Assembly (NCBI GenBank): GCA_900320185.1
Contig: ONRD01000023.1
Location: 1-46,499, forward strand
Length of the DNA stretch: 46,499 nucleotides
Direction of reading: 5' to 3'
Source: an uncultured Bacteroidales bacterium
Lineage (GTDB): Bacteria; Bacteroidota; Bacteroidia; Bacteroidales; UBA932
The notes beneath the pieces were generated by a model. The model was not told the DNA's origin. It saw only the letters and a program-made list of their open reading frames with translations, and searched no databases. The translations under genes and the position numbers were made by a program. Shown piece by piece: positions 31,052-39,678 of the stretch (its first letter is position 1; each line of letters starts with the position of its first letter).

Positions 31052-31515
31052 CCCCGGCCGGCCCGGTGGCGGCCACAGATCGGACGCTGCGGGGGACTCC
31101 GAAAAAGGGCCCTCCTCGCGCCCGGCAGTTGCCCGGCGCACGCACAATGGCTTGCCGGTTAACCAAAAAGTAAGCATCCGGCATTGATACCAGATCCTGG
31201 CTGGAGGACATCCTTGTCCGGCTTCCTGGCCACAGCTACAATCTCTCTGACCTCCTCCCGGCAAACTGGAAACCACTACCCGGTAGTACTCGGTAATAAC
31301 TTGCTACTACCAAATAATAACCGCTACTACCTCGGTACTACCGGATAGTAGCGGTTACACTTTCAATGCCGTACCGCATGCTTACCCAACTTCCGGTTCG
31401 AATACAAATCAGGGGCCCCGGAAAGGAGCCCCTGAAGAGTCATGTATTCAGTTCATGCAGAGGAACCTCGAAAGGTGAACTAACGCTCCCCGGAGGTTAC
31501 GCCTCCGGATTCCCC
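31052..31515. other. Intergenic region with hairpins
   Basis: This 464-nt gap contains a degenerate relative of the 101-bp module (around 31085-31130), a direct-repeat stretch of GTAGTACTCGGTAATAAC type, a 10-bp hairpin (ACCGCTACTA 31320-31329 with TAGTAGCGGT 31346-31355) and two terminator-like hairpins nearer the lipoprotein gene. No gene is seen. Confidence 0.6.
31401..31435 (-). terminator. Possible terminator of the large lipoprotein
   Basis: On the minus strand TCAGGGGC and GCCCCTGA form an 8-bp stem followed by TTTGTATT. A closer 7-bp hairpin CCGGAGG-N5-CCTCCGG (31490-31508) also follows the stop and may contribute. Confidence 0.45.
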
Positions 31516-34464
31516 TCACTCGTATTCTACGACAATTGCGTCACTCGCTGCAAGGTTATTAGTTCCAGATGCAGCCTTACCATTCTGATAGAAAGCAAAA
31601 TAGGTAAAGTTCTCTGAAGCGCTTGGAGTCCACGTCAAGGTCTTTGCCGTCGCATCCCAGGTACCGGCTGTGCCGCCTGTTGTAGCAGTGACCTCGGATG
31701 TACCTCCCAAGAACATAAGTTTAGAAGCGTCAGACACTGTAAGTGCGCTAAACGTGATAACTACTTTCTTAATCCTACCAGAGAATGCGCTTGTATTGTA
31801 GAATCTGAATTCTGAAGCAGCAGAACTCTGATTAGTCTTTATTTGTAACGAACTCGGATTCCACTGATTCATTTTCCAAGAAACACCATCATGAGTAAAC
31901 TCCGTCAAAGTGGTGATGTATGACGCTGCTGTACTTCCAGTAGTCGTTCCATTTGGAGTCATGGAATAGGTTCCGCCATGGCTTTCTTCAAACGTCGCAG
32001 TGATGCTCACAGCACTTGCAGGCATGGTGAAGGACTTTGCACTCTTGATGTCATGGTCAGAGCCGTCATTGTACACGAGGGTGGAAAGAACATATCCACT
32101 GGAAGGAGTAGTCGTTATGGTTATCGTTTCACCTGCGGCAATTTCGTCTCCGGAAGCAAGCGTAGTTTCACCGTGCTTCACAGTAATGGTTCCGTTAGAA
32201 GGCGTCCCAAATGTCACAGCATATGCCTGAACCTTGTTAAAGGCCGCGGAAGTAATTCCAGTCACCAAACCGTCTTTTGATGCAATTGCCTTTACTGTAG
32301 TTGTGGCAGAAATGGTTAGCGCTGCATTATAAACGGAAGAATTGGTATCCGGATCGGTACCGTCGGTCGTGTAATAAATCGTGGCGCCATTGGCAGCAGA
32401 GATAGTAACAGAAGTAGAACCCGTAAAATTCTCTGTGCCGGAAATTACAGGTTTAGCAAGAAGAGTCTGAATAGCATTATCGGCCTGGAATTCCGGAGTT
32501 TCAGAATTATAGAGAACAATCTTGCCCTTTACAATCACAGCATCTCCAGCAGCAACAGTACTCGAGTAGCCCGACTTCTCTCTGTACGCAACAAACTGAC
32601 CACTAGTCGTCAAACCATCATCGGAAAGGTTGAATGTAACGTTCTTAAAAGATGAAGAGTATGCAGTGGTCACCTCGCTAACAATACCTTTTACATAAAC
32701 ATCGTTCACAGAAGCATTTCCTTCAAGAGCAATGGCCGCGGCACGAGCCTCGGAAGGAGTGTACGGATTGTCCTTGCTTCCTTTTTCCGCCGGCGCACCG
32801 GTCACGGTAATCTGATAATAAGCGCTACCAGCTTTGTAGGCTTCGGTTTTTGCTGAAGAAGCCGTGATTGTTGTCGTGCCGTTGCCAACAAATGTGATAT
32901 CGCCGGTGTTTTCATCAACAGAGGCAACATCCGGATTGGAAGAAGTGTAAGTTATGGTCAGAGAGTGAGGGTTAGTAAGAGTAGGCTTTACGAAGCTATC
33001 CTTATTGTCCCAAACGATTTCAATGGGAGACTCTACACTATAAGCCAGTCCGGCCTCTTCGAGTTCAACACAGGTGGTCAGGTCAATGTACAATGCAAGT
33101 AAATGATAATTTCCTGAAGTGTCCTTAGACTTATCGGCATAGCAGTTGAAAAGATTTCCATTGGAGCCAGATGTCCCATTGTAATACATGTAACCTCTAT
33201 CTGTATTTGTTGCACTTACAATAGAAGCAACACCATTGGATATGGAGATTGAAAAAACTTCACTAGTGGTGGACTCGGTTAGGCGATTGTTACTAGAATC
33301 GCTATTAAGATATTTGCCATTCTCTGCGTTTTGAATTGTATATCCACCCGTAACAGAGTTAATGATAAACACCTCTGCATCAATTGTATTATCAATTGTC
33401 ACAGTCTTATTGGTGGTATTCTTCTCTATGGTAACAGCTTTATGGTTGTTACCGCTCACGTAGGACTGAATTGCCCTATCTACATCGGCTGCCGCAATAA
33501 TGTATTGTGCACCAGAATACAGATTATCGGCGCTTTCAACCAATGTGTATTCCACGCCGCCGGAAATCTCCTCACCATAACCGCTCATCGCCATGGTGAA
33601 ACGCTTCATGGTTCCAATTGAAAAAGTGATAGTCTTGCCATCAAACGGGTTAGGATTGAGTGAACTGGACTTGGTATAGACGTTCTTGTCAGTCGTTACC
33701 ACAACACTCACGATACCGGCAGCATCTACAGGTGCAGAAACGAAATATACAGGGAACTGGCCGTTTGCAGGAACGACGCCGTTGGTAGCGGTATATTTCA
33801 AAGTGAGTTTCGTGCCACCATTGCTGTAGCTATAAGAGTTGTTTTCAGCAGAATAGCTCACATAGCCCGCCATGTGCTTGTCAAGCGTGAATTCAACTGA
33901 ACTAATAACTTCACCCGCCTCGAGGCCTGTCAGGGTCATCTTGTTGACAGTGACGACTCGGCCCATCGTGAAAGTGAACTCAGTTGCACGTTCCTCAAGG
34001 TTTGTAACGTCATCGGTCGCCTTTGACACGAGAACGTCGGCAGCAGGATCAAAGGAAGATGTTCCCGGATTCTGCTCGTTCAGAATTAGAGGATTCTTTG
34101 AACCCGAAAGAGTGTTTGCATATTTCGCCGTATATGAATACGGTGCCTCAGGCGTACCAGTGAAGGATACTGTCAGAGTTGCAATCGTCTTATCAGCATT
34201 CAAGCTGAAATTCGTAATAGTACCTTCTGTGCCGTTCTCATAGACATGCAGGTACTGGGCGTCCTTATCCAACCATTTGTAAGAGGCAGAGGTTTCTCCT
34301 TCGATAACCTCGGTCTTAGTTGAAACGTCTGCTTTGCCAAGGGAGATTGTAGCGACATGAGTTACTTCTTCCTTAGGCTGATTGATTTCAGCTTCTTTGC
34401 TACATGCAACGAATGCCAACGCAGCTGCTGCGAGCATTCCAATATGATAAAGGGTTTTTTTCAT
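31516..34464 (-). CDS. Large multidomain surface lipoprotein (fimbrillin-like, Ig-like, CHB_HEX_C-like)
   Basis: The 982-aa product begins MKKTLYHIGMLAAAALAFVA-CSKEAE, a lipoprotein signal with Cys at 21. Residues about 30-330 resemble Mfa/fimbrillin-like domains (YTAKYANTLSGSKNPLIL). A Big2-like Ig domain lies near 490-560 (TYTSSNPDVASVDENTGDIT), then an OB-like segment (VNDVYVKGIVSEVTTAYSSS). A CHB_HEX_C-like repeat follows (ATIYYTTDGTDPDTNSSVY), then a bacterial-repeat domain (GTITVKHGETTLASGDEIA) and a C-terminal beta domain. It is probably cell-surface and adhesive or stalk-like. The gene is visibly more AT-rich than its neighbours. It starts 12 nt after the stop of the 52-aa peptide gene and shares its promoter. 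Confidence 0.82.
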   Translation of the reverse strand: MKKTLYHIGMLAAAALAFVACSKEAEINQPKEEVTHVATISLGKADVSTKTEVIEGETSASYKWLDKDAQYLHVYENGTEGTITNFSLNADKTIATLTVSFTGTPEAPYSYTAKYANTLSGSKNPLILNEQNPGTSSFDPAADVLVSKATDDVTNLEERATEFTFTMGRVVTVNKMTLTGLEAGEVISSVEFTLDKHMAGYVSYSAENNSYSYSNGGTKLTLKYTATNGVVPANGQFPVYFVSAPVDAAGIVSVVVTTDKNVYTKSSSLNPNPFDGKTITFSIGTMKRFTMAMSGYGEEISGGVEYTLVESADNLYSGAQYIIAAADVDRAIQSYVSGNNHKAVTIEKNTTNKTVTIDNTIDAEVFIINSVTGGYTIQNAENGKYLNSDSSNNRLTESTTSEVFSISISNGVASIVSATNTDRGYMYYNGTSGSNGNLFNCYADKSKDTSGNYHLLALYIDLTTCVELEEAGLAYSVESPIEIVWDNKDSFVKPTLTNPHSLTITYTSSNPDVASVDENTGDITFVGNGTTTITASSAKTEAYKAGSAYYQITVTGAPAEKGSKDNPYTPSEARAAAIALEGNASVNDVYVKGIVSEVTTAYSSSFKNVTFNLSDDGLTTSGQFVAYREKSGYSSTVAAGDAVIVKGKIVLYNSETPEFQADNAIQTLLAKPVISGTENFTGSTSVTISAANGATIYYTTDGTDPDTNSSVYNAALTISATTTVKAIASKDGLVTGITSAAFNKVQAYAVTFGTPSNGTITVKHGETTLASGDEIAAGETITITTTPSSGYVLSTLVYNDGSDHDIKSAKSFTMPASAVSITATFEESHGGTYSMTPNGTTTGSTAASYITTLTEFTHDGVSWKMNQWNPSSLQIKTNQSSAASEFRFYNTSAFSGRIKKVVITFSALTVSDASKLMFLGGTSEVTATTGGTAGTWDATAKTLTWTPSASENFTYFAFYQNGKAASGTNNLAASDAIVVEYE

Positions 34465-34476
34465 GGCTTACATCAA

Positions 34477-34635
34477 TTAAAAACCTTCACCATCATCATA
34501 AGAGTCGTCTCCGCCGGCACCGCCAGGAGTGGTGGAATAATTGGCTCCACCCGAAACAAATAGGATTCCCTCCTCGAATCTAACCACCAGGAGGTCGCAG
34601 CTTGGCGCTTCATACTCAAGTTTGATTTTGTTCAT
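34477..34635 (-). CDS. Small peptide gene (52 aa) upstream of the surface lipoprotein
   Basis: ATG 34635 to TAA 34477 encodes MNKIKLEYEAPSCDLLVVRF, then EEGILFVSGGANYSTTPGG and an acidic Gly-rich end (GDDSYDDGEGF). Peptides with the pattern YEAP...L-V...EGIL..SGG and a Gly/Asp tail are, from my knowledge of Bacteroidota genomes, a common unannotated class beside surface lipoproteins. It has its own -33/-7 promoter and an A-rich leader just before the ATG. The lipoprotein follows after 12 nt. Its Gly/Asp tail suggests a precursor or exported tag, but the function is unknown. Confidence 0.75.
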   Translation of the reverse strand: MNKIKLEYEAPSCDLLVVRFEEGILFVSGGANYSTTPGGAGGDDSYDDGEGF

Positions 34636-34737
34636 AATTATGTTTTTTAAAAGTTAAAAATTCTATACGGAACACGAACTGTCCGGGAAGAAAAAACTTC
34701 TGCCCGGATGGCCGTCTATCCTTGCATATCAAGCCTG

Positions 34738-34769
34738 CAAATTTAATCATTCTAAAATTTTAATGCAAG
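34738..34769 (-). promoter_or_regulatory. Bacteroidota -33/-7 promoter of the 52-aa peptide and lipoprotein
   Basis: The minus strand has CTTG, a 20-nt spacer and TAAATTTG, an exact TAnnTTTG -7 box. The leader to ATG 34635 would be about 96 nt. Confidence 0.65.
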
Positions 34770-34866
34770 TGAGAAGTGAAAAGATATCATCACAATTATC
34801 AACATTCACAATCACCGAACTCCGGTCAAATGTAACACTTAGCTGACTGATTTGAATCATTTGCAT

Positions 34867-34990
34867 GGTCGAAAGAGATATTGTCCTGAGGACCCTGGCC
34901 ACCCGCGGCCGTAAGCGGGAGGCACCGCGCCGTCAGGCGTGGGGGGATGGAGCGAAGCGGAAGGTCCGAAGGACAATATCTCTTACGACC
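34867..34990. repeat. 124-bp long inverted repeat (28-bp arms)
   Basis: The arms are 34867-34894 (GGTCGAAAGAGATATTGTCC...) and 34963-34990 (reading GGTCGTAAGAGATATTGTCC on the minus strand). They pair over about 24 of 28 positions. The GC-rich middle contains further short palindromes. It could be a MITE, a REP-like element or a structured RNA. Confidence 0.7.
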
Positions 34991-35140
34991 ACCAATGCCA
35001 CCAATGCCACCAATGCCAACCATAAACAAAGCAAGGCACAAGCACAGCTACGAGAAAGCGATGAAGCGATAACCAAAGAGGATGACCTCCAGGCCAACGG
35101 ACCTGTCAGTCATCCCTTGAATCGCAGAAGACGCCGCTGC

Positions 35141-38023
35141 CTACCAAACCATGTTCCAGGCGGCATTCTGGGCACGCTGGCTGTGTGCCGAATTCATTTT
35201 CCCGAAATTCCACTTCACCCCGAAGAGGATATAGCGCCCCATGATGAGATTGTAGGTGTCCTCCTCATAGTTCTCGGTCACGATGTGGGTAAGGTTGCGC
35301 GTCTGGTCCAGGATGTCATGCACCTTCAGGCTGAGAGTGAAGGCACCGACATTCTTGACGACCGCGCCGTTCCACTGCCACTCCGGCTGGCCGTAACCGG
35401 CCGAGTATCCCCTGTAAAGGACATAGGCCAGGTCAGTGTTGAACTCGAACTCATGCTTTGTAGTGTAGGAAGCCTGACCCCTGAAAGTGTACCTGCGGGT
35501 GTTCATGTTGATGCTCGGGTCGAGCGAGTAGCGCGAGATGTTGCCGTTTGCACTTGTACTGGCGACAAAGGAGTAACGGTCCTGGTTGTATTTCAGGCTG
35601 AAGGAAGCATAAGGATTGAAGACCAGGGTCTTGCTCTCCTCGAAACCGCTTTTTCCGCCATAGAACCTGTCACCGGAAGAATCCCCCCAGAAGCTCTCCA
35701 TGAATGACGAATAGTCGAAAGTCTCCTTGTCCAGGCCCGGAAGCGTACCGCGGGTCTGGTAGCTGGTGGTCGAGGTCCCGCCGAGATTGCCGTTGAACGT
35801 CAGCGACCAGGCCTTCTTCGCATCAAGCGGAGTGGTGTAATTCAGGGACGCCTGGGCGTTCATGCTCGGCTTCCTTGAATTAACGGGGATCGAGTACATG
35901 ATGCCGTCCTGGTCGTACCATCGCGCACTGGTGACCGGCAAATAGTTGAAACTCCCCCAGAGGTAGAACATCGTGGTAGAGAATTTCTGGCGGTTGTTGC
36001 GGGTCCAGCTGCCGGAGAAGTAAGTCTGGGTCGAAGGCTTAAGGTAGATGTTTCCCATGCTCAGGCGCGATGGATCAGTCACGTTGAGCACAGGCAGCAT
36101 GCGCGAGTAGCCAGGGCTCTGCGTGAAGCCGGAAGCGTTGAGGTTGAAACGGTCATTGTCCTTGGCGTGCTGGAAACGCATGGTAGGGGTAAGGTACCAG
36201 TTCCATTCGTCCTTGCCAGTGTAGCCCTCCACGCCGAAACTCTTGGAATAAGTCTCATTGAGCACTCCGTTCATCTGCCCGCCAAGAGTCAGCCAGGTCT
36301 TTTCAGTGAATTTGTACTGCAAGGCCAAGCCATACTGCTGGTTGACGTAGTCGGTGCGGTTGACTGAAGAATAGTAGTCGTTCAGTCCGGCGGCGTCGTA
36401 GGCGTCACGTATGTTCTCGCTCCTTGAGAAAGAGAATCCTCCCGTCACTGATAAAGACAACTTTTCGCTAAGCGGCTCCGCGTACCTGAGCCCCCCGGTG
36501 AGGCTGTTGCCGGAACCATCGGACTGGTAACGCATGGTCCTTGATTCATCGCTTCCGGAAAGGCGCAGGACAGAGTTTTCCCGGCTTTCCCCGGAAGACG
36601 AGTTATGGCTGCCCGAGGCCGCGATCTGAAAACTCCTTCCGGTTTTTCCGAAAAGGTCCCTGAAAGTAACGTCCCCGCTGACGTTGGAATTGTTGGTCAG
36701 GGAATTGCTGCGGACGGTCCTGTCAGAAGAGTTGACCAGTTCCCCGTCACGAAGGGTCTCGCCGCTCCCGGCGCTGAAGGAATCACTCTTCCCGTACCGG
36801 AATTCAGGACGGAAGTGGAACCACACCTTGCCGTTCTCCTTCTTCATCTCACCGTTTGCAGTGACGGAAGTGGAATACTGGCTGCCGGAATTGTCCTGGG
36901 TGGAGACCAGGTCGCCGGTTTCCTGGTAAGTAGTCCTGCGCGACCTGCTCCCTGATTCGGTGTCCGAGTACTTGTAATTGGCTCCGACGGTGGTTTCAAC
37001 ATCCTTAATCCTAGTCGTGTTGGCATTGGCCCCGAGCTGTACCGCGTTAGACAAGCCAGGGTTTAAGGCTGCACCCTCCTCACCGATGATGACCACGACT
37101 CCGCCTGAATCATCGACGATGTTCTGGGCGTTCGCGATCACGGTCAGCTGGTCTTTCTCCGAATATGCGGACACAAGCGCGTTGCCGTTGTACAGGAGCC
37201 CGCGGTTGTCCCTGAGGGTCGCGTCGCCATCTTTCTTCCCGAGGGTCGTTCCCCCCTGGATGCCGGCGTTGCCGAACCATCCTTTTTCATATTCCTTCTT
37301 CAAGGTGACGTCAAGCACTTTTTCGCGGCTCCCGTCCTGGATCCCGGACGCCCGGGTCGCCTCGGACTCGCGGTCAATGACCCTCACCTTGTCGACGATG
37401 GATGCCGGCAGGTTGTTCAGCGCCGTGCTCTGGTCCTTGAAAAAGAAGGTCTTGCCGCCAAGGGTCAGGTGGTCAATCTCCTCCCCGTTGAACTTCACCT
37501 TCCCGTCCTCGGTTATCTCCATCCCGGGCATCCGCTTGATGAGGTCCTTCAGCATGGCGTTGGCACCTACCCTGAAAGCGGAGGCGTTGAACTCCACCGT
37601 GTCCTGCTTCACGACTATCGGGTTGCCCACGTCGCTGACCATGGCGGCCTGGAGGTAGTGTTCGTCGATCTGGAGCTTGACTGTCCCGATGTCGACGCGG
37701 CGGTCCCTGAAATACCTCTCCTTTACGTAAGGCTTGTAGCCCATCATCTCCACATGGAGGACATAGCTGCCGAACGGGACCTCCTCCAGCTTGGCCTTCC
37801 CTTCCGCATCGGTAAGGGTGAAATTGGTGATGGTGGTGTCCTTGGAAGGAATCACATAGACCGAAGCGAAGGAGATGGGTTCTCCGCTGAGGGAGTCCTG
37901 GACGGCAACCTGGATCTCAGACATGCGGGCGCCGGTCAGGTTGTCATTCATGATGATTACCTGGGCCCGGGCTCCGAACGCGAGGCACAGGGCGAAAAGA
38001 AAAACAGCTAGCGACTTCTTCAT
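35141..38023 (-). CDS. Outer-membrane beta-barrel protein with carboxypeptidase-regulatory-like and plug domains
   Basis: The 960-aa protein starts MKKSLAVFLFALCLAFGARA-Q, a Sec signal. A carboxypeptidase-regulatory-like domain follows (about 30-110: VAVQDSLSGEPISFASVYV, FGSYVLHVEMMGY), then a TonB-plug-like segment (LKDLIKRMPGMEITEDGKV, IVDKVRVIDRESEA) and a long Ser/Tyr-rich barrel with alternating aromatic strands to the C-terminus. This plan is the outer_membrane_beta-barrel family of Bacteroidota, related to TonB-dependent receptors. It has no SusD partner beside it, so the ligand is unknown. Start 38023 gives the ideal signal; ATG 38035 adds four residues. The end QNAAWNMVW lacks a classical terminal Phe. 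Confidence 0.85.
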   Translation of the reverse strand: MKKSLAVFLFALCLAFGARAQVIIMNDNLTGARMSEIQVAVQDSLSGEPISFASVYVIPSKDTTITNFTLTDAEGKAKLEEVPFGSYVLHVEMMGYKPYVKERYFRDRRVDIGTVKLQIDEHYLQAAMVSDVGNPIVVKQDTVEFNASAFRVGANAMLKDLIKRMPGMEITEDGKVKFNGEEIDHLTLGGKTFFFKDQSTALNNLPASIVDKVRVIDRESEATRASGIQDGSREKVLDVTLKKEYEKGWFGNAGIQGGTTLGKKDGDATLRDNRGLLYNGNALVSAYSEKDQLTVIANAQNIVDDSGGVVVIIGEEGAALNPGLSNAVQLGANANTTRIKDVETTVGANYKYSDTESGSRSRRTTYQETGDLVSTQDNSGSQYSTSVTANGEMKKENGKVWFHFRPEFRYGKSDSFSAGSGETLRDGELVNSSDRTVRSNSLTNNSNVSGDVTFRDLFGKTGRSFQIAASGSHNSSSGESRENSVLRLSGSDESRTMRYQSDGSGNSLTGGLRYAEPLSEKLSLSVTGGFSFSRSENIRDAYDAAGLNDYYSSVNRTDYVNQQYGLALQYKFTEKTWLTLGGQMNGVLNETYSKSFGVEGYTGKDEWNWYLTPTMRFQHAKDNDRFNLNASGFTQSPGYSRMLPVLNVTDPSRLSMGNIYLKPSTQTYFSGSWTRNNRQKFSTTMFYLWGSFNYLPVTSARWYDQDGIMYSIPVNSRKPSMNAQASLNYTTPLDAKKAWSLTFNGNLGGTSTTSYQTRGTLPGLDKETFDYSSFMESFWGDSSGDRFYGGKSGFEESKTLVFNPYASFSLKYNQDRYSFVASTSANGNISRYSLDPSINMNTRRYTFRGQASYTTKHEFEFNTDLAYVLYRGYSAGYGQPEWQWNGAVVKNVGAFTLSLKVHDILDQTRNLTHIVTENYEEDTYNLIMGRYILFGVKWNFGKMNSAHSQRAQNAAWNMVW

Positions 38024-38151
38024 GCTTATTGACATTTGAACCTTTCGCGATACCGGCCAGGCAATTCAGGCCGGCACCTCGGCAGACGGATTCCGTGCAA
38101 CAATTATCAAGCCAGAAACGGCTCCCGAGGCCCCCTGGAAGCGACTTTCAG

Positions 38152-38196
38152 TTACTTTCCGGCAGGGATGGCCTCGATCAGCAGGCCCTGGCAGGG
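38152..38196 (-). repeat. Duplicated 3' end of the glycoside-hydrolase-like gene
   Basis: This 45-bp segment repeats the last codons of the 38205-39545 gene, 53 bp downstream. It reads CQGLLIEAIPAGK then a stop (TAA rather than TGA), with a few base changes. Confidence 0.8.
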
Positions 38197-38204
38197 GCAT
38201 TCCG

Positions 38205-39545
38205 TCACTTTCCGGCAGGAACGGCCTCGATCAGCAGGCCCTGGCAGGAAGAGACGGTACACTTGAAGGAATCCTCCCCGGTCCTTTCGAGTGGGATGTA
38301 CCCGTCGGGGCCAAGTACCGACACCTCGCTGCCGGAAGCACTGAAACGGAGGGTATATTCCTTGTGGGCCTTGTCGAACGGGTCGTCCGCGACACAGACG
38401 AAAAGGGCCTTGCCGCCTTTTCCGTCCCTTGAGACCATCTCCCCGACAAGCAGCGGGCAGCCTGCAGACAGGCCGCTGAAGACGTCGTCCGAATACTCCC
38501 GGAGGCTCTTCTCCCCGGTGCCTTCTATCATCTTGGCCGCCTTGCCGTCGAAGCCGACGAAGGAAGTGCTGCGTCGGGTGTACAGCATGTACCTGGGGCC
38601 GAAGCGGTGGATCTCTGAGTTGACCTTCTTCAGCTTGTCGTACTGCTGGGTCTTGTTGCCCTGCTTGTCCACCACCTGGTTGTCCCACCAGCCTGCCGTG
38701 TAGCAAGCCCAGGTAAGGCTCTCGGCGCCGAAGGCCATGGCCGAGTAGGCCTGGAAACGGAGTTCGTCCGTGGTGATCCAGACCTTCGGGTCGTAGCTGT
38801 TGACCTGGGTCGTGACCCACATGGCACGACCGGTCTTCAGGCAGGCGTCGGAGACTATGCGGAGGTTCTCGTAGTCCTTAGCCACTCCCACGTTCTTGTA
38901 GTAGAAATCATAGGAGATGTAGTCCGAGGGCACATTCTTGCAGTATTCGGCGATATGCTCGGCGTAGGTCGCCGTGCCCAGCTGGCTCTTGGTCTGGTCG
39001 GCGGTGTTCTGCGACACGGAGGCGTAGTTCGGATAAAGGTTCAGGAAGGCGAACTGGTTGGGGAAGAGTTCCTCGACCCTGGTCATAACTTCTCCGTAAT
39101 AGGGAAAGTCGAGGGCGGAGGGCTCGTCGCCGATGTCGATGCCCCATATCGCCGGATGGTCCTTAAAGCCCGCCGCGGCAGCCTCGTACTTGGAGATCGG
39201 GTTGGTCTCCGAGAGTTTCCCGGCATTGTCGCCGTCTCCGCCCCACCAGCCGGGCACTATGCCGCTGACTATTGCGCCGACTCCGTACTTGCTGAACAGG
39301 TCCAGTGCAGGACGGTCGTAGTCCATGCAGATGACGAAGTCGACTCCGCAGTCGGCCAGGTCCTTGATGTGGGCCTCAGTACGAGCATAGGGCCGCAGGT
39401 GGTACACTCCGATGTTGAGCCGGCTGCGGTCCATGCGGCCGGCCTTGGTGACGTAGCCCTGCCCCTTATCCTGGGCGTGGAGGGTTCCTGCCGCGGCCGC
39501 TCCTGCCGCCAGCAGTACCAAAGTGATGAGAATATGCTTTTTCAT
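38205..39545 (-). CDS. Glycoside-hydrolase-like TIM-barrel protein, paralogue 1
   Basis: The 446-aa secreted protein begins with a signal peptide (MKKHILITLVLLAAGAAAAG-TLHA). The body reads as a beta/alpha barrel: RLNIGVYHLRPYARTEAHIK, FVICMDYDRPALDLFSKYGV, then WGIDIGDEPSALDFPYYGEV with a candidate acid Glu, and VPSDYISYDFYY. A small C-terminal beta domain ends SCQGLLIEAVPAGK. It resembles clan-A glycoside hydrolases such as GH42 in plan, but I cannot assign a family or substrate. It is the downstream member of a tandem pair; the sequence blocks shared with the next gene are strong throughout. Confidence 0.7.
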   Translation of the reverse strand: MKKHILITLVLLAAGAAAAGTLHAQDKGQGYVTKAGRMDRSRLNIGVYHLRPYARTEAHIKDLADCGVDFVICMDYDRPALDLFSKYGVGAIVSGIVPGWWGGDGDNAGKLSETNPISKYEAAAAGFKDHPAIWGIDIGDEPSALDFPYYGEVMTRVEELFPNQFAFLNLYPNYASVSQNTADQTKSQLGTATYAEHIAEYCKNVPSDYISYDFYYKNVGVAKDYENLRIVSDACLKTGRAMWVTTQVNSYDPKVWITTDELRFQAYSAMAFGAESLTWACYTAGWWDNQVVDKQGNKTQQYDKLKKVNSEIHRFGPRYMLYTRRSTSFVGFDGKAAKMIEGTGEKSLREYSDDVFSGLSAGCPLLVGEMVSRDGKGGKALFVCVADDPFDKAHKEYTLRFSASGSEVSVLGPDGYIPLERTGEDSFKCTVSSCQGLLIEAVPAGK

Positions 39546-39678
39546 GATACTTGGTATTTCTTCTGTTGCTTGCTGCCATGTTCCTGCTGCATGGTGCCTA
39601 CTATCAGGCGCCTGCTGCCTAGTGCTCGCTGCCTGGTGCCTGCTGCCTGGTGCTCGCTGCCTGGCGCGTCCGGCCAGG
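39546..39678. repeat. Short tandem repeats between the two paralogues
   Basis: The spacer is made largely of imperfect CTGCTGCCTGGTGC and CTCGCTGCCTGG units, about 12-30 bp, on the plus strand. No gene is seen. Confidence 0.6.

Larger units (their letters stand above)
34636..35140. other. Intergenic region with promoter and long inverted repeat
   Basis: This 505-nt gap contains the promoter of the 52-aa gene, a 124-bp inverted-repeat structure (34867-34990) and a CCACCAATG triplet repeat near 34988-35018. Open frames crossing it are interrupted or repeat-derived. No gene is seen. Confidence 0.6.
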
